This document shows, one piece after another, positions 13,906-13,949 of a DNA stretch of 13,949 nt (position 1 is its first letter; each line of letters opens with the position of its first letter). The DNA is taken from contig JAJOKQ010000038.1 in NCBI GenBank assembly GCA_021129785.1, positions 1 through 13,949 of the forward strand, in the 5' to 3' direction. The notes below the pieces were generated by a model that searched no databases, had not been told where the DNA came from, and saw nothing but the letters and a program-made list of their open reading frames with translations. This DNA comes from Clostridiales bacterium. GTDB lineage: Bacteria > Bacillota > Clostridia > Peptostreptococcales > NVVX01. Both the position numbers and the translations under genes were made by a program.

Positions 13906-13949
13906 GAAACTGAAAAGACAAGATAGTTCGTAAAACACTATTTACTAAA

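Overview
The window is about 14 kb of AT-rich DNA (roughly one third G+C by eye) with every gene on the + strand, dense spacing, strong AGGAGG-type ribosome binding sites and frequent TTG/GTG starts. A ferredoxin-type 2-oxoacid oxidoreductase subunit, an AroH chorismate mutase next to cmk-ispH-rpsA, a CheR methyltransferase and three tandem M42 aminopeptidases together point to a Clostridia-class Firmicute, probably anaerobic and possibly motile. The genus cannot be fixed from the sequence. This looks like core chromosome: I see no mobile element, phage gene, CRISPR array, tRNA or rRNA.

Layout. (1) 2-1233: the 3' end of a KorC-like subunit, then a MurR/RpiR-type regulator. (2) 1244-2973: a promoter-like region with a 15-bp palindrome, an unrecognised single-pass membrane protein, aroH behind its own candidate promoter, then cmk. 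(3) 2974-3204: the longest non-coding stretch (231 nt), holding a good sigma-A-type promoter overlapped by an inverted repeat. (4) 3205-9395: ispH, a four-domain S1 protein, cheR and three M42 peptidases, the last two overlapping the gene before them. A strong intrinsic terminator at 9438-9480 closes this run. (5) 9525-13843: a small coiled-coil ORF of uncertain status, then an aspartate-type aminotransferase, purB and asnS. The last 106 bases hold a candidate -10 box and no gene.

How the genes fit. Unit 4 mixes isoprenoid precursor synthesis, translation, chemoreceptor methylation and peptide breakdown, a typical clostridial housekeeping string rather than a dedicated system. Unit 5 has an aspartate theme: the aminotransferase interconverts aspartate and oxaloacetate, PurB removes fumarate from the aspartate-derived arm of purine synthesis, and AsnRS charges the amide derivative. 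The M42 peptidases just upstream could supply amino acids.

I did not find a clear undescribed multi-gene system. The points most worth a second look are the trio of translationally coupled M42 paralogues with different active-site signatures, the inverted repeat on the ispH promoter, the competing hairpins at the asnS ribosome binding site, and the two small unrecognised proteins.
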